Below are positions 46,557 through 57,145 of a DNA stretch of 64,000 nucleotides, one piece after another. A program made the position numbers and the translations under genes. The DNA is from Brumicola pallidula DSM 14239 = ACAM 615 (GTDB lineage: Bacteria; Pseudomonadota; Gammaproteobacteria; Enterobacterales; Alteromonadaceae). Each line of letters starts with the position of its first letter. Within the stretch, counting starts at the first letter, position 1. The DNA is taken from positions 62,001 to 126,000 of the forward strand of contig NZ_AUAV01000014.1 of the NCBI RefSeq assembly GCF_000428905.1, in the 5' to 3' direction. Below the pieces are notes generated by a model, which searched no databases, was not told where the DNA came from, and worked only from the letters and a program-made list of their open reading frames with translations.

Positions 46557-47929
46557 TGGAAATTCTCTCTCTGGTCCTGTTTCTTGTGGTTTGTTTGTTC
46601 TTGTTGATTGGTTACCCTGTCGCATTGACTCTTGCTGGCACATCCCTAGTTTTCGCTGGCATTGGTATTTTCTTTGGCGTGTTTGACGGTAGTTATTTGC
46701 TAGCAACACCAAGCCGTTTATTCGGTATTGTGAAAAATCAAACTCTTATTGCGGTTCCGCTATTTGTTTTTATGGGTGTTGTGCTCGAGCGCTCCAAAAT
46801 TGCGGAAGACCTGTTAGTCGCAATGTCAGGTTTATTGGGTCGCTTTAAAACGGGCCTCGGTGTATCGGTTGTATTAGTCGGTATGTTACTAGCAGCCAGT
46901 ACTGGTATTGTTGGTGCTACAGTAGTAACAATGGGCTTACTTTCATTGCCCACTATGCTGAAACGAGGTTATTCGCCCTCTCTAGCTACGGGAACTATTT
47001 GTGCAACGGGTACGTTAGGGCAAATTATTCCGCCTTCTATCGCACTCGTTCTATTGGGCGATGTGTTATCTAGTGCATATCAAAAAGCACAGCTTGATAT
47101 GGGAATATTTTCGCCCGACAGTGTCTCTGTAGGCGACTTATTTGTCGGTGCTATTGTTCCGGGGTTTATTCTGGTTATTTTTTACTTACTTTATTTATGG
47201 GCTGTCAGTAAGTTTAGCCCGTCGCAAGTGCCAGCGCATGGCCAAGAAAGTGAGCACGCTAACTTAAAATCACTTCTTCTTGCGTTACTGCCTCCGTTAT
47301 TGCTGATTATTGCTGTATTAGGGGCGATATTAACGGGCAAAGCAACACCCACAGAAGCTGCCGCTGTTGGCGCTATTGGTTCCGTTTTTCTGGCGTTATT
47401 GAAGAAGAAAATCAATGGTGAGAATACCAAATATGTGGTGCGGGAAACCACCAAAATCACATCAATGGTTTTCTTAATCCTAATTGGTGCATCGATATTT
47501 TCCCTCGTGTTTCGTGGTTTTGGCGGTGAAGAGCTTTTACAAGCATTCTTTGCCGATTTACCTGGCGGCGTATTTACCGCTGTGTTGTTAGTAATGGTGG
47601 TTATTTTTCTTCTTGGCTTTATTCTCGATTTTATTGAGATCACCTTTGTAGTAGTCCCAATTATTGCACCTATTTTACTTATGATGGGGCTCGATCCTAT
47701 CTGGTTAGGCATTATGATTGCAGTCAACTTGCAGACCAGTTTTTTAACACCACCTTTCGGTTTTGCATTGTTTTATCTTCGAGGTGTCACGTCCGATACT
47801 GTCAAGACAGAACAAATTTATAAAGGCGTGATCCCATTTATTATCATTCAGCTTTGTTTGTTGATTCTAATGGCAATTTGGCCAGGTATTATCACATGGT
47901 TGCCTTCAGTCCTTTATGGCGCCAACTAA
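46556..47929 (+). CDS. TRAP transporter large permease (DctM type)
   Basis: This 457-residue inner-membrane protein has about 12 segments and forms the substrate and Na+ path of the TRAP transporter. Typical segments include GIVKNQTLIAVPLFVFMGVV, LLAASTGIVGATVVTMGLLS, ATGTLGQIIPPSIALVLLGD and VNLQTSFLTPPFGFALFYLRG. The length matches the family. It sits between the small permease and binding-protein genes in one operon. It would use the Na+ gradient that the Na+-NQR encoded downstream creates. Confidence 0.96.
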   Translation: MEILSLVLFLVVCLFLLIGYPVALTLAGTSLVFAGIGIFFGVFDGSYLLATPSRLFGIVKNQTLIAVPLFVFMGVVLERSKIAEDLLVAMSGLLGRFKTGLGVSVVLVGMLLAASTGIVGATVVTMGLLSLPTMLKRGYSPSLATGTICATGTLGQIIPPSIALVLLGDVLSSAYQKAQLDMGIFSPDSVSVGDLFVGAIVPGFILVIFYLLYLWAVSKFSPSQVPAHGQESEHANLKSLLLALLPPLLLIIAVLGAILTGKATPTEAAAVGAIGSVFLALLKKKINGENTKYVVRETTKITSMVFLILIGASIFSLVFRGFGGEELLQAFFADLPGGVFTAVLLVMVVIFLLGFILDFIEITFVVVPIIAPILLMMGLDPIWLGIMIAVNLQTSFLTPPFGFALFYLRGVTSDTVKTEQIYKGVIPFIIIQLCLLILMAIWPGIITWLPSVLYGAN

Positions 47930-47951
47930 TCTTATTTGAAAGGAGAAAAAA

Positions 47952-49049
47952 ATGAAAAAATCGCTTAGTTTACTATTTGCTGCTGCGGCTATGTTCGCGA
48001 TTGCTTCTTGTAGCGGTAAAAGTGAAGAAAATACCTCAACCGCAGTCGTTAAAGCGCCTGTTGAAAGCATAAAGTGGAAGCTTGTTACCTCATGGCCGAA
48101 AAATTTCCCAGGCTTAGGTAAAGGACCAGAGACCTTCGCAGAATATGTGAACGAGATGTCTGGTGGTCGCTTGGAAGTGAGAGTTTATGGCGCTGGGGAG
48201 CTAGTTCCCGGGTTCGAAGTATTTGATGCAGTGTCTGGTGGTAGTGTCGAAATGGGTCACGCAGGCGCATATTACTGGAAAGGTAAAATGCCAGCTGCGC
48301 CAATTTTTAGTGCCATTCCATTTGGCATGAATGCGACAGAAATGAATGCTTGGCTGCATTACGGCGGAGGCATGGAATTATGGCGCGAGCTATATGCGCC
48401 TTATGGCGTTATTCCATTCGCCGGCGGCAGTTCGGGTACTCAGATGGCAGGTTGGTTTAAAAAAGAAATTAATAGTTTAGAAGATTTCCAAGGCCTAAAA
48501 ATGCGTATTCCTGGCTTGGGTGGGGACGTGTTTAAAGAAGTTGGTGGTTTACCCATAACGCTTACTGGCGGTGAGTTGTTTACGGCGTTGCAAACCGGTG
48601 TGATAGATGCAACTGAGTGGGTTGGCCCATACAACGATTTGGCTTTTGGCCTGCACAAAGCGGCAACGTATTACTATCACAGCGGTTGGCATGAGCCTGG
48701 AACATTGCTTGAATTTATTGTTAACAAAGCGGCATTTGATGCGTTACCAACAGACTTACAAAAAATAGTCGAAGTAGCCACACGAGCGACAAATCAAGAC
48801 ATGCTAGATGAATATACAGCCAGAAACCCGAAAGCACTGAAACAACTCGTGGAGTATGGCACGCAACTGCGCGCACTGCCTAAAGATGTGCTTGAAGCAT
48901 TAAAAGTGGCAACAGCAAAAGTGATTAAGCAAGAGCGTGCAAACGATGCAGACTTTGATCGAATTTACGCATCGTATGATGCTTTTTTTCAAGAAGTAAA
49001 AGCCTATCACAAAGTGTCAGAGCAAGAGTATTATGAAAATAGAGAATAG
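47952..49049 (+). CDS. TRAP transporter substrate-binding lipoprotein (DctP type)
   Basis: This 365-residue protein captures the ligand for the TRAP permease. A lipoprotein signal (lipobox AIASC at about residue 20) tethers it to the membrane, which is less common than free periplasmic forms. The fold shows KLVTSWPKNFPGLGKGPETF, GLKMRIPGLGGDVFKEVGGL with the carboxylate-binding arginine, and ALQTGVIDATEWVGPYNDL. These resemble the TakP/lactate-binding branch, so a 2-oxo or hydroxy acid is likely; that is inference. A strong AAAGGAG ribosome site precedes the ATG. Confidence 0.93.
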   Translation: MKKSLSLLFAAAAMFAIASCSGKSEENTSTAVVKAPVESIKWKLVTSWPKNFPGLGKGPETFAEYVNEMSGGRLEVRVYGAGELVPGFEVFDAVSGGSVEMGHAGAYYWKGKMPAAPIFSAIPFGMNATEMNAWLHYGGGMELWRELYAPYGVIPFAGGSSGTQMAGWFKKEINSLEDFQGLKMRIPGLGGDVFKEVGGLPITLTGGELFTALQTGVIDATEWVGPYNDLAFGLHKAATYYYHSGWHEPGTLLEFIVNKAAFDALPTDLQKIVEVATRATNQDMLDEYTARNPKALKQLVEYGTQLRALPKDVLEALKVATAKVIKQERANDADFDRIYASYDAFFQEVKAYHKVSEQEYYENRE

Positions 49050-49214
49050 ATTTTCTATCTGATCTGATTTGTTTATTAACCGAATGGCACTAGAATGCGC
49101 GCGTTTGTTAGATATAACCGCTAATTTTGAGTAGAATGCTGGGCTACAAGCACTACTAAATTAGCCAATTAATCAATCGCGCGTTTTTTATGCGTGATAA
49201 AAAAGGAAGTTATT

Positions 49215-50408
49215 ATGGTCATTAAGCCAAAAATTAGAGGTTTTATTTGTACCAATGCTCACCCTGCGGGTTGTGCAAAGAGTGTTGAAAACCAAATCAA
49301 CTATGTAAAGTCACAAGACGTAAAGGCCAAGTCTGAACTTGCTGGTCCCAAAAATGTACTGGTAATTGGATGTTCTACTGGGTATGGATTAGCTTCTCGA
49401 ATTACTTCTGCATTTGGCTATGCTGCAAAAACCCTTGGTATCTGTTTTGAAAAAGAGCCTACAGATCGCAAAACAGGCACGGCCGGTTGGTATAATACGG
49501 CGGCTTTTCATGACCAAGCAAAAACGGCTGGCTTGTATGCTGAAACGATGAATGGTGATGCGTTCTCCGATAATATGAAAATAGCCGTTATTGATAAAAT
49601 AAAGAAAGACTTAGGCTCAGTTGACCTGATTATCTACAGTTTAGCGTCTCCAAGAAGAACCGATCCAGATACTGGCGAAGTTTATAAATCCACACTAAAG
49701 CCTGTGGGTCAAGGTTACACCACCAAAACTTACGATACTGACAAAGATAAAGTTCATGAAATAACGCTTGAACCGGCTAATCAGGACGAAATCGACCAGA
49801 CTGTAAAAGTTATGGGAGGGGAAGACTGGGAGCGTTGGTTAGTCATGTTGAATGACGCTGGTGTGGTATCAGAAAACGCGAAAACAACAGCCTACACTTA
49901 TATTGGCAAAGAACTTACTTGGCCTATTTACGGACAGGCAACGATCGGTTTGGCGAAAGAAGATTTAGATCGCGCCGCGTCGGCTATTATCGCTAAATTA
50001 AACGCTAATAATGTGAGTGCAAACGTATCTTCTTTGAAGGCCTTAGTTACTCAGGCAAGCTCTGCTATTCCGGTTATGCCTTTATATATATCTCTAATTT
50101 ACAAAGTGATGAAAGAAGAAGGCACGCACGAAGGTTGCATTGAGCAAATAGAGGGTCTTTACACTCGTTGCCTTTATGCATCCAATCCTGCAATGGATAA
50201 TATGCATCGTTATCATATGGAAGACAAAGAAACCAATAATGCAACTCAGGCTAAAATAAAGGCATTGTGGGATAAGGTGACTCAAGAAAATTTCCATGCA
50301 TTAAGTGATTATGCCGGTTATCACCACGAATTCTTAACTCTTTTTGGGTTTGACATTCAAGGTGTTGATTACGAAGCCGATGTTAACCATGTAGTAACTT
50401 GGTCGTAA
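49215..50408 (+). CDS. fabV: Enoyl-ACP reductase FabV (trans-2-enoyl-CoA reductase)
   Basis: FabV reduces enoyl-ACP with NADH in the last step of fatty-acid elongation and is resistant to triclosan. This 397-residue protein has the start IKPKIRGFICTNAHPAGC, the cofactor loop VIGCSTGYGLASR, and the catalytic Y-x8-K in PIYGQATIGLAK. DYAGYHHEFLTLFGFDIQGV is close to the C-terminus as in other FabV. An in-frame codon at 49194 could extend it, but ATG 49215 has AAGGAAG at the right distance and matches the family start. Confidence 0.97.
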   Translation: MVIKPKIRGFICTNAHPAGCAKSVENQINYVKSQDVKAKSELAGPKNVLVIGCSTGYGLASRITSAFGYAAKTLGICFEKEPTDRKTGTAGWYNTAAFHDQAKTAGLYAETMNGDAFSDNMKIAVIDKIKKDLGSVDLIIYSLASPRRTDPDTGEVYKSTLKPVGQGYTTKTYDTDKDKVHEITLEPANQDEIDQTVKVMGGEDWERWLVMLNDAGVVSENAKTTAYTYIGKELTWPIYGQATIGLAKEDLDRAASAIIAKLNANNVSANVSSLKALVTQASSAIPVMPLYISLIYKVMKEEGTHEGCIEQIEGLYTRCLYASNPAMDNMHRYHMEDKETNNATQAKIKALWDKVTQENFHALSDYAGYHHEFLTLFGFDIQGVDYEADVNHVVTWS

Positions 50409-50871
50409 TTATGGTCCAAAGAGCGATGTTTGGTATAGCATTTGCTTAGCGAGTATAGGAATCCTCAGATTTGAAGCTATCATAGGCTCCGCATGAGTAA
50501 ATGTTAGCTTCGTTAGATTGCGAAGTGGAAAATTTTGTTCACAATACAACAATTAAATTGCAGTTTTTGGTATTAATAACATAGCATTTTCACATTCATT
50601 AATGCTAAAATCCGCTTGTCACATTTCTAGTTGCAAAAACAGAAGTTTGTTTTCTTTACAATACCATCTCAGTGATTTTGAGTTTACACATAATAATAAT
50701 AAACCACGGATGAGCGTAGACCTTCTTACAGGCACTACTCACTTCGTTATGTGAAAGCTTTATCGGAGCGGGTGTAGCATTTTAGATTTTGCGTAGCAGT
50801 AAGGGATTGAGTTAACTGACCTAGTGGTATTATCACAGCAATAACTTGGTCAATAATACAAACAAGATATA
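50409..50871. other. Intergenic region between fabV and nqrA
   Basis: This gap of over 460 bases shows no gene. It should contain the nqr promoter, but no convincing -35/-10 pair was assigned. Confidence 0.5.
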
Positions 50872-50911
50872 AATTTTAATCGGCTTTCAGGCAGACAGGC
50901 TGATTAAAATT
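50872..50911 (+). promoter_or_regulatory. Leader hairpin upstream of nqrA
   Basis: Arms AATTTTAATCGGC and GCTGATTAAAATT form a 13-bp stem (one G-U pair) with a 14-base loop, ending 30 bases before the nqrA start. It may regulate transcription or translation of the operon, or stabilise the transcript. T-rich sequence follows, so attenuation is conceivable. Confidence 0.45.
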
Positions 50912-50941
50912 GGTATTTTAAATTAGAGTAGTCAATTACGT

Positions 50942-52282
50942 ATGATAAAAATCAAGAAAGGCTTAGATCTTCCTATTGAAGGCGCGCCGGAGCAGAAGGT
51001 CCATCCAGGGCCAACTGTAACCCGAGTCGCCATCCTGGGGGAAGAATATAACGGCATGCGTCCCACGATGCATGTTCAGGTAGGTGATGCGGTTAAAAAA
51101 GGGCAGTTGCTTTTTGAAGACAAAAAAAATCCCGGTGTAAAATTTACGGCTCCTGCTGCGGGCGAAGTTATCGAGGTAAATCGGGGTGCAAAACGTATTT
51201 TGCAGTCAGTGGTTATTAAGCTTAAAGGTGATGATGAAATAACCTTTCCGACATTTGATGATGCTTCACTTGCAACAGCTGAACGTTCTGCGATAAGCGA
51301 ACTTCTAGTCGAATCAGGTTCTTGGACAGCTATTAGAACTCGTCCATATAGCAAAAATCCTGCAGTTGGCTCAACACCTTCCTCAATTTTTGTTTCTGCA
51401 ATGGACACTAATCCGTTGGCAGGCGACCCGCAAATTATCATTGCTGGTCGCAAAGAATACTTTGCTTTTGGTTTGAAAGTATTAGCTAAACTAACCGACG
51501 GTAAAGTGTTTGTGAGTAAAGCGCCCGGTGCAGATATTCACACTGGCGATGCTATTGTTGATGTCAACGAGTTTGCAGGGCCGCATCCTGCAGGTCTTGT
51601 GGGTACTCATATTCATCATCTTGATCCCGTTGGTATGAAAAAGTTCGTTTGGCACGTGGGTTATCAAGACGTTATTGCTATCGGATCGTTGCTTAAAACA
51701 GGTAAGTTAGACACAACTAAAGTGTTATCAATTGCCGGTCCTGCAGCAAAATCGCCTAAATTAGTGAGCACTGTATTGGGTGCAAGCATTGATGAACTCG
51801 TTGTTGATCAGAAAATTGATGGTCCTGTTAGAGTTATTTCAGGCTCCATTTTGAATGGTACTACGGCACAAGGTCCTCAAGCCTATGTTGGTCGTTATCA
51901 CAACCAAATATCGCTTTTGGTTGAAGATAAAGAAAAGAAGTTGTTTGGTTGGGCTAAGCCAGGCTCAAATCAACACTCTGTGACGCGGGCTTATCTAGGT
52001 CATTTGTCACCCAAAAAACTTTTCAACATGACAACTACAACGAATGGTTCTGATCGTTCTATGGTGCCAATCGGTAACTATGAACGTATAATGCCTTTAG
52101 ACATCATTCCTACCCTGCTGTTGCGCGACCTATTGTCGGGTGATAGTGACGGTGCAAGTAGCTTAGGTGCTCTGGAATTGGATGAAGAAGATTTGTCGCT
52201 ATGTACCTACGTATGCCCTGGTAAATATAATTATGGTCCAGTGTTGCGTGAATGTTTGACCAAGATTGAAGAAGAGGGTTAA
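50942..52282 (+). CDS. nqrA: Na+-NQR subunit A
   Basis: Subunit A of the Na+-translocating NADH:ubiquinone reductase is the peripheral cytoplasmic subunit linked to quinone binding. The 446-residue sequence begins [17 protein letters not shown] and has the lipoyl-like fold region [19 protein letters not shown]. Later landmarks are [18 protein letters not shown] and [18 protein letters not shown]. The C-terminal cysteines ([15 protein letters not shown]) are family-typical. There is no membrane segment. It is the first of six tightly spaced nqr genes in the standard order A-F. Confidence 0.98.
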   Translation: MIKIKKGLDLPIEGAPEQKVHPGPTVTRVAILGEEYNGMRPTMHVQVGDAVKKGQLLFEDKKNPGVKFTAPAAGEVIEVNRGAKRILQSVVIKLKGDDEITFPTFDDASLATAERSAISELLVESGSWTAIRTRPYSKNPAVGSTPSSIFVSAMDTNPLAGDPQIIIAGRKEYFAFGLKVLAKLTDGKVFVSKAPGADIHTGDAIVDVNEFAGPHPAGLVGTHIHHLDPVGMKKFVWHVGYQDVIAIGSLLKTGKLDTTKVLSIAGPAAKSPKLVSTVLGASIDELVVDQKIDGPVRVISGSILNGTTAQGPQAYVGRYHNQISLLVEDKEKKLFGWAKPGSNQHSVTRAYLGHLSPKKLFNMTTTTNGSDRSMVPIGNYERIMPLDIIPTLLLRDLLSGDSDGASSLGALELDEEDLSLCTYVCPGKYNYGPVLRECLTKIEEEG

Positions 52283-52285
52283 GTC

Positions 52286-53566
52286 ATGGGATTAAAAGTT
52301 TATTTAGAAAAAATTGAACCTGATTTTGAACCAGGTGGTAAATACGACAAGTTTTATGCACTTTACGAAGCTGCTGCGACTATCTTCTACACACCGGGTA
52401 AAGTAAACGTCGCGAATACGCACGTTAAAGACAGTATCGATTTAAAACGCATCATGATCATGGTGTGGATGGCAACATTCCCAGCCATGTTTTATGGTAT
52501 GTACAATGTCGGTGTGCAAGCATCTTATGCTATCGAGGCCGGTGGTGCGTTGTACGATGGTTGGCAGGCTGGTTTATTTTCGGCATTAGGTGGAACGCTA
52601 ACCGGTGATGCTGGCATATTCTCGATGTTACTTTACGGTGCGTGCTTTTTTGTTCCTATTTATGCAACAACTTTTATTGTTGGCGGGTTCTGGGAAGTAT
52701 TATTTGCGTCAGTTAGAAAACATGAAATTAATGAGGGTTTCTTTGTAACCTCAGTCTTATTTGCATTGACATTGCCATCAACTATTCCTTTATGGCAAGT
52801 TGCTCTAGGCATTACCTTCGGTATTGTTATTGCTAAAGAGATCTTTGGTGGCACAGGCCGAAACTTCCTAAATCCAGCCTTATCCGGTCGTGCTTTCTTA
52901 TACTTCGCCTATCCAGCTCAAATTTCTGGTGATCAACCCTGGATTGCGGCTCAATTAGCGGATGGATATTCTGGCGCGACTTGGCTCAGCAACGCTGCGA
53001 ATCAAACCATGAACTTTGGAGATTCGGTTAACTTTGCTTCTATGCAAGTATTAGATGCATCAGGTAACTTGGTTAATCAAACAATAAGTGAAGCCGACTT
53101 ATGGATGAATTCATTCATAGGCAATATTCCAGGCTCTGTAGGAGAGGTCTCTAGTTTACTGATTATGGTAGGCGGGCTTTTCATTATTTATTTGGGTATT
53201 GCAAGCTGGCGTATTGTTTCAGGCGTGGGTCTCGGCGTCATATTCTTTAGCACATTGCTTAACTTTTTTGCCAGCGACCCAACATCAATTTACGCAATGC
53301 CCTTCTACTGGCACTTCGTTATAGGCGGATTAGCGTTTGGTATGTTCTTTATGGCAACTGACCCAGTGTCGGCCTCATTTACTAACCAAGGAAAGTGGTT
53401 TTATGGCTTCTTCATCGGTTTGATGACAGTGTTGATTCGGGTTATTAATCCGGCATTCCCTGAAGGGATAATGCTAGCCATATTATTTGCTAACTTGTGG
53501 GCGCCATTATTCGATTATTTCGTGGCGCAAAGCAATATAAAGCGGAGGGTTGCACGTGTCGGCTAA
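52286..53566 (+). CDS. nqrB: Na+-NQR subunit B
   Basis: Subunit B is a core membrane subunit that carries riboflavin and a covalently bound FMN and takes part in Na+ movement. The 426-residue protein has about ten membrane helices. The flavin-attachment motif SGAT lies at residues 229-232 ([10 protein letters not shown]). [20 protein letters not shown] and [20 protein letters not shown] are family hallmarks. FMN is expected to be attached by ApbE, encoded downstream. The gene overlaps the start of nqrC by 11 bases. Confidence 0.98.
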   Translation: MGLKVYLEKIEPDFEPGGKYDKFYALYEAAATIFYTPGKVNVANTHVKDSIDLKRIMIMVWMATFPAMFYGMYNVGVQASYAIEAGGALYDGWQAGLFSALGGTLTGDAGIFSMLLYGACFFVPIYATTFIVGGFWEVLFASVRKHEINEGFFVTSVLFALTLPSTIPLWQVALGITFGIVIAKEIFGGTGRNFLNPALSGRAFLYFAYPAQISGDQPWIAAQLADGYSGATWLSNAANQTMNFGDSVNFASMQVLDASGNLVNQTISEADLWMNSFIGNIPGSVGEVSSLLIMVGGLFIIYLGIASWRIVSGVGLGVIFFSTLLNFFASDPTSIYAMPFYWHFVIGGLAFGMFFMATDPVSASFTNQGKWFYGFFIGLMTVLIRVINPAFPEGIMLAILFANLWAPLFDYFVAQSNIKRRVARVG

Positions 53567-54335
53567 AAAAGAAACGTTAGGTAAAACAGTCGGTGTTGTC
53601 GTTGCTGTTTGTTTAGTTTGTTCAATTATTGTATCGGGAGCCGCCGTTGGCTTGCGTGAATTACAGCAAGCTAACGCCGCACTCGATAGACAATCAAATA
53701 TTTTGGCTGCGGCAGGTCTGCTTGGCGAAGCTAAAACAAAAAAAGAAATTGGCATTGTTTATGATGCAAGAGTCGTAGAGCGTTTCGTTAATCTAACAAC
53801 TGGTGAATATGTCGCTAATCCTGCTGAAGGTGAGTCAAAACCTTACGATATGTATGGAAGAGTTTCTAAAGCCCCAGAAACGAGTACGAAAGCAGAAGGT
53901 AGTCCCGCTGGTTTCTCTAGGCGTGCTAACGTTGCCAGCATCTTCTTAATTAAAGATGACGACGGCGTTGTATCACGCATCATTCTGCCGGTTCATGGTA
54001 GTGGTCTATGGGACTTAATGTTCGGTTTCCTAGCGCTTGACAGTGATGGTCACACGATTCGCGAATTGATTTTTTATCAACACAAAGAAACGCCGGGATT
54101 GGGTGGTGAGATTCAAAACCCAGAATGGCAGGCTAAGTGGAATGGTAAACAGCTTTTCAAGAACGGTAACGTGGCTATTGAAGTTAACAAAGGCGATAAC
54201 CGAGATAACCAGTATGCGGTTGATGCGCTGTCAGGTGCCACACTAACCAGCAATGGGGTAGAAAATACGTTGGAGTATTGGGCTAGTGATAATGGCTATG
54301 GTAATTATCTTAAAAAGCAATCTTGGAAATCATAA
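53556..54335 (+). CDS. nqrC: Na+-NQR subunit C
   Basis: Subunit C has one N-terminal membrane helix ([20 protein letters not shown]) and a periplasmic FMN-binding domain. The flavin-attachment motif SGAT is at about residues 226-229 ([13 protein letters not shown]). [19 protein letters not shown] is another hallmark. The start is taken at GTG 53556, with GGAGGG just upstream. A TTG two codons earlier is also in frame. Length (259 residues) fits the family. Confidence 0.97.
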   Translation: MSAKKETLGKTVGVVVAVCLVCSIIVSGAAVGLRELQQANAALDRQSNILAAAGLLGEAKTKKEIGIVYDARVVERFVNLTTGEYVANPAEGESKPYDMYGRVSKAPETSTKAEGSPAGFSRRANVASIFLIKDDDGVVSRIILPVHGSGLWDLMFGFLALDSDGHTIRELIFYQHKETPGLGGEIQNPEWQAKWNGKQLFKNGNVAIEVNKGDNRDNQYAVDALSGATLTSNGVENTLEYWASDNGYGNYLKKQSWKS

Positions 54336-54344
54336 GGGACCACA

Positions 54345-54977
54345 ATGGCTGACACTAAAGAAATGAAACAAGCCCTGTTTGGGCCAATTTTAGACAGTAA
54401 CCCGATTGCTTTGCATGTACTTGGTATTTGTTCTGCATTGGCAATTACAACAAAACTAGAAACCGCATTGGTAATGTCGTTGGCATTAACCGCAGTAACC
54501 GCGTTTTCTAGTTTGTTTATTTCACTTATACGAAATCAAATACCGTCAAGCGTGCGTATTATTATTCAGATGACTATTATCGCGTCATTGGTAATTGTGG
54601 TTGACCAAATATTGAAAGCTTACTCTTACGAAATTTCTAAGCAGTTGTCAGTATTTGTCGGTCTGATCATTACAAACTGTATCGTAATGGGACGCGCCGA
54701 GGCTTACGCGATGAAGTCGCCTCCTCTGATGAGCTTCTTAGACGGTATTGGTAACGGTTTGGGATATTCATTTATTCTGATTGTTATTGGTACAATCAAA
54801 GAGTTAGCGGGTTTTGGTACCCTTCTTGGGTTTGAAATATTGCCGCTGGTTACTAATGGTGGCTGGTATCAAGGTAATGGTCTGTTGATACTCCCATTTA
54901 GCTCTTTCTTCCTGATCGGCGGTATGATTTGGTTTATTCGTACTATTCGTCCAGAACAAGTGGAGCCTAAGGAATAA
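54345..54977 (+). CDS. nqrD: Na+-NQR subunit D
   Basis: Subunit D (210 residues) is a six-helix membrane protein paired with NqrE; together they bind an intramembrane 2Fe-2S cluster and form part of the ion path. It shows [40 protein letters not shown] with the cluster cysteine, and a C-terminal [17 protein letters not shown]. It begins 9 bases after nqrC. Confidence 0.97.
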   Translation: MADTKEMKQALFGPILDSNPIALHVLGICSALAITTKLETALVMSLALTAVTAFSSLFISLIRNQIPSSVRIIIQMTIIASLVIVVDQILKAYSYEISKQLSVFVGLIITNCIVMGRAEAYAMKSPPLMSFLDGIGNGLGYSFILIVIGTIKELAGFGTLLGFEILPLVTNGGWYQGNGLLILPFSSFFLIGGMIWFIRTIRPEQVEPKE

Positions 54978-54979
54978 TC

Positions 54980-55588
54980 ATGGAACATTATGCAGCATTA
55001 TTCATCAGAGCAGTATTTATTGAGAACATGGCATTGTCATTGTTCCTAGGTATGTGTACTTTTTTAGCCGTATCAAAGAAAGTAAAGACATCAATGGGTT
55101 TGGGTGTTGCCGTTATCGTGGTATTGGGCATTTCAGTACCTGTTAACCAAGTTATATTTGTAAATATTCTTGCCCCTGGTGCTCTAGATTGGGCTGGCTT
55201 CCCAGATGCCGACCTTAGTTTCTTAAGTTTCTTGACCTTTATCGGTGTAATTGCTGCTTTGGTTCAGATACTGGAAATGACACTTGACAAGTTTTTCCCC
55301 GCTTTATATAACGCGTTGGGGATCTTCTTGCCGCTTATCACCGTAAACTGTGCCATATTCGGTGGTGTTGCGTTTGCGGTCCAACGCGAATACAACTTCA
55401 CCGAAAGTATCGTATACGGCATTGGCAGTGGAGCAGGTTGGGCAATGGCCATTATCTTGCTTGCTGCGATACGTGAAAAATTAAAGTATGCCGATATGCC
55501 TGATGGTATTCGCGGATTAGGTTCTGTGTTTATGATCGCTGGTTTAATGGCATTGGGCTTCCAATCATTCACAGGTATTTCGCTGTAA
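54980..55588 (+). CDS. nqrE: Na+-NQR subunit E
   Basis: Subunit E (202 residues) is the inverted-topology partner of NqrD. It has six membrane helices, [20 protein letters not shown] with the first cluster cysteine, and [20 protein letters not shown] with the second. Two bases separate it from nqrD. Confidence 0.97.
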   Translation: MEHYAALFIRAVFIENMALSLFLGMCTFLAVSKKVKTSMGLGVAVIVVLGISVPVNQVIFVNILAPGALDWAGFPDADLSFLSFLTFIGVIAALVQILEMTLDKFFPALYNALGIFLPLITVNCAIFGGVAFAVQREYNFTESIVYGIGSGAGWAMAIILLAAIREKLKYADMPDGIRGLGSVFMIAGLMALGFQSFTGISL

Positions 55589-55610
55589 AGCGAATAGGAG
55601 AATAGATAAA

Positions 55611-56843
55611 ATGAATCCAACTGAAATCTATCTCGGTGTAGGCATGTTTATCGCTATTGTATTAGCGTTAGTGTTCATTATCATGTTTGCGAAATCGAAA
55701 TTAGTGCCTGAAGGTGATGTTGTAATCACTATTAATGGCGATCCATCTAAAACAATTACCACCTCTCCAGGTGGCAAGTTACTGGGCGCGTTAGCTGACT
55801 CGGGCATTTTTGTATCTTCAGCATGCGGTGGTGGTGGTTCTTGCGGTCAGTGTACTGTTGATATTAAATCAGGTGGTGGTGAAATATTGCCCACTGAGCT
55901 TGATCATATTTCGAAGCGGGAGGCTAAGCAAGGCTGCCGTTTGTCTTGCCAAGTATCAATCAAACAAGACATGGATATTAAATTACCTGAAGACGTGTTT
56001 GGTATCAAGAAATGGGAATGCGACGTTCTTTCGAACAGTAACGAAGCAACTTTCATCAAAGAGCTTAAGCTAGGTATTCCTGACGGCGAAAGTGTTCCGT
56101 TCAAAGCAGGTGGATATATCCAAATTGAGGCGCCACCTCATCACATAAAGTATAAAGACTTTGATGTGCCTGCTGAATATCGTAAAGACTGGGAACATTT
56201 TGGTTTCTTTGATGTTGAGTCAAAATGTGACGAAGAAACTATTCGTGCTTACTCAATGGCAAACTACCCAGAAGAAGAAGGTATTATTTTGTTGAACGTG
56301 CGTATTGCTACGCCGCCACCCAAGAACCTAAGCTTGCCTGCTGGTAAAATGTCTTCATTTATATGGTCTTTGAAAGCAGGTGACAAAGTCACCATATCTG
56401 GTCCTTTCGGCGAATTCTATGCTAAAGAGACAGATGCCGAAATGGTGTTTGTCGGCGGCGGTGCTGGCATGGCGCCAATGCGTTCACACATATTCGACCA
56501 ACTCCGTAGACTAAAAACACCTCGCAAGATAACGTTCTGGTATGGTGCTCGATCGTCACGTGAAATGTTTTATGTAGAGGATTTCGATATGTTGGCGAAA
56601 GAAAATGACAACTTTGAATGGCACGTTGCATTGTCTGACCCACAACCAGAAGATAACTGGACTGGCGATACGGGGTTTATTCACAATGTATTGTTGGAAA
56701 ACTATTTGAAAACCCATCCAGCACCTGAAGACTGTGAGTTCTATATGTGTGGTCCACCTATGATGAACGCAGCAGTAATCAACATGCTTAAAGAACTCGG
56801 TGTAGAAGATGAAAACATCATGCTGGACGATTTCGGTGGTTAA
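55611..56843 (+). CDS. nqrF: Na+-NQR subunit F, NADH-oxidising
   Basis: Subunit F takes electrons from NADH through FAD to a 2Fe-2S cluster. The 410-residue protein has an N-terminal membrane helix and a ferredoxin domain with cluster cysteines at 72, 78, 81 and 113 ([11 protein letters not shown], then LSC). An FAD/NAD reductase domain follows, with [36 protein letters not shown] and [18 protein letters not shown] ribosome site precedes the ATG, and a terminator follows the gene. Confidence 0.98.
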   Translation: MNPTEIYLGVGMFIAIVLALVFIIMFAKSKLVPEGDVVITINGDPSKTITTSPGGKLLGALADSGIFVSSACGGGGSCGQCTVDIKSGGGEILPTELDHISKREAKQGCRLSCQVSIKQDMDIKLPEDVFGIKKWECDVLSNSNEATFIKELKLGIPDGESVPFKAGGYIQIEAPPHHIKYKDFDVPAEYRKDWEHFGFFDVESKCDEETIRAYSMANYPEEEGIILLNVRIATPPPKNLSLPAGKMSSFIWSLKAGDKVTISGPFGEFYAKETDAEMVFVGGGAGMAPMRSHIFDQLRRLKTPRKITFWYGARSSREMFYVEDFDMLAKENDNFEWHVALSDPQPEDNWTGDTGFIHNVLLENYLKTHPAPEDCEFYMCGPPMMNAAVINMLKELGVEDENIMLDDFGG

Positions 56844-56874
56844 TTTGTAACATCCAAGCAGAAGACTAGATTAG

Positions 56875-56895
56875 GCGCCTCAAGGGCGCTTTTTT
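56875..56895 (+). terminator. Rho-independent terminator after nqrF
   Basis: GCGCC and GGCGC pair around a 5-base loop and are followed by a run of T, 32 bases past the nqrF stop. Confidence 0.87.
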
Positions 56896-57145
56896 GTCTT
56901 TCAAACACGATGTTCGTGATGCAATCAGCCCACACAAGACATGCTTGTCTAGTAGAAATTTACTAGAGGCCAAGAGGGTAATTATTCTTTGGTTTTTGTT
57001 ACGCGCTATGTCTTTATATTTTAGCCATTTTTTTTATATCATCAAAAATTCATGTATAATCTACTGCAACGTTAAGTCGCCTAGCACATAATAAGAATTT
57101 AGTTCATATTGGGTGCTTATCAATTTGTAAATCGCGAGGATAGCA

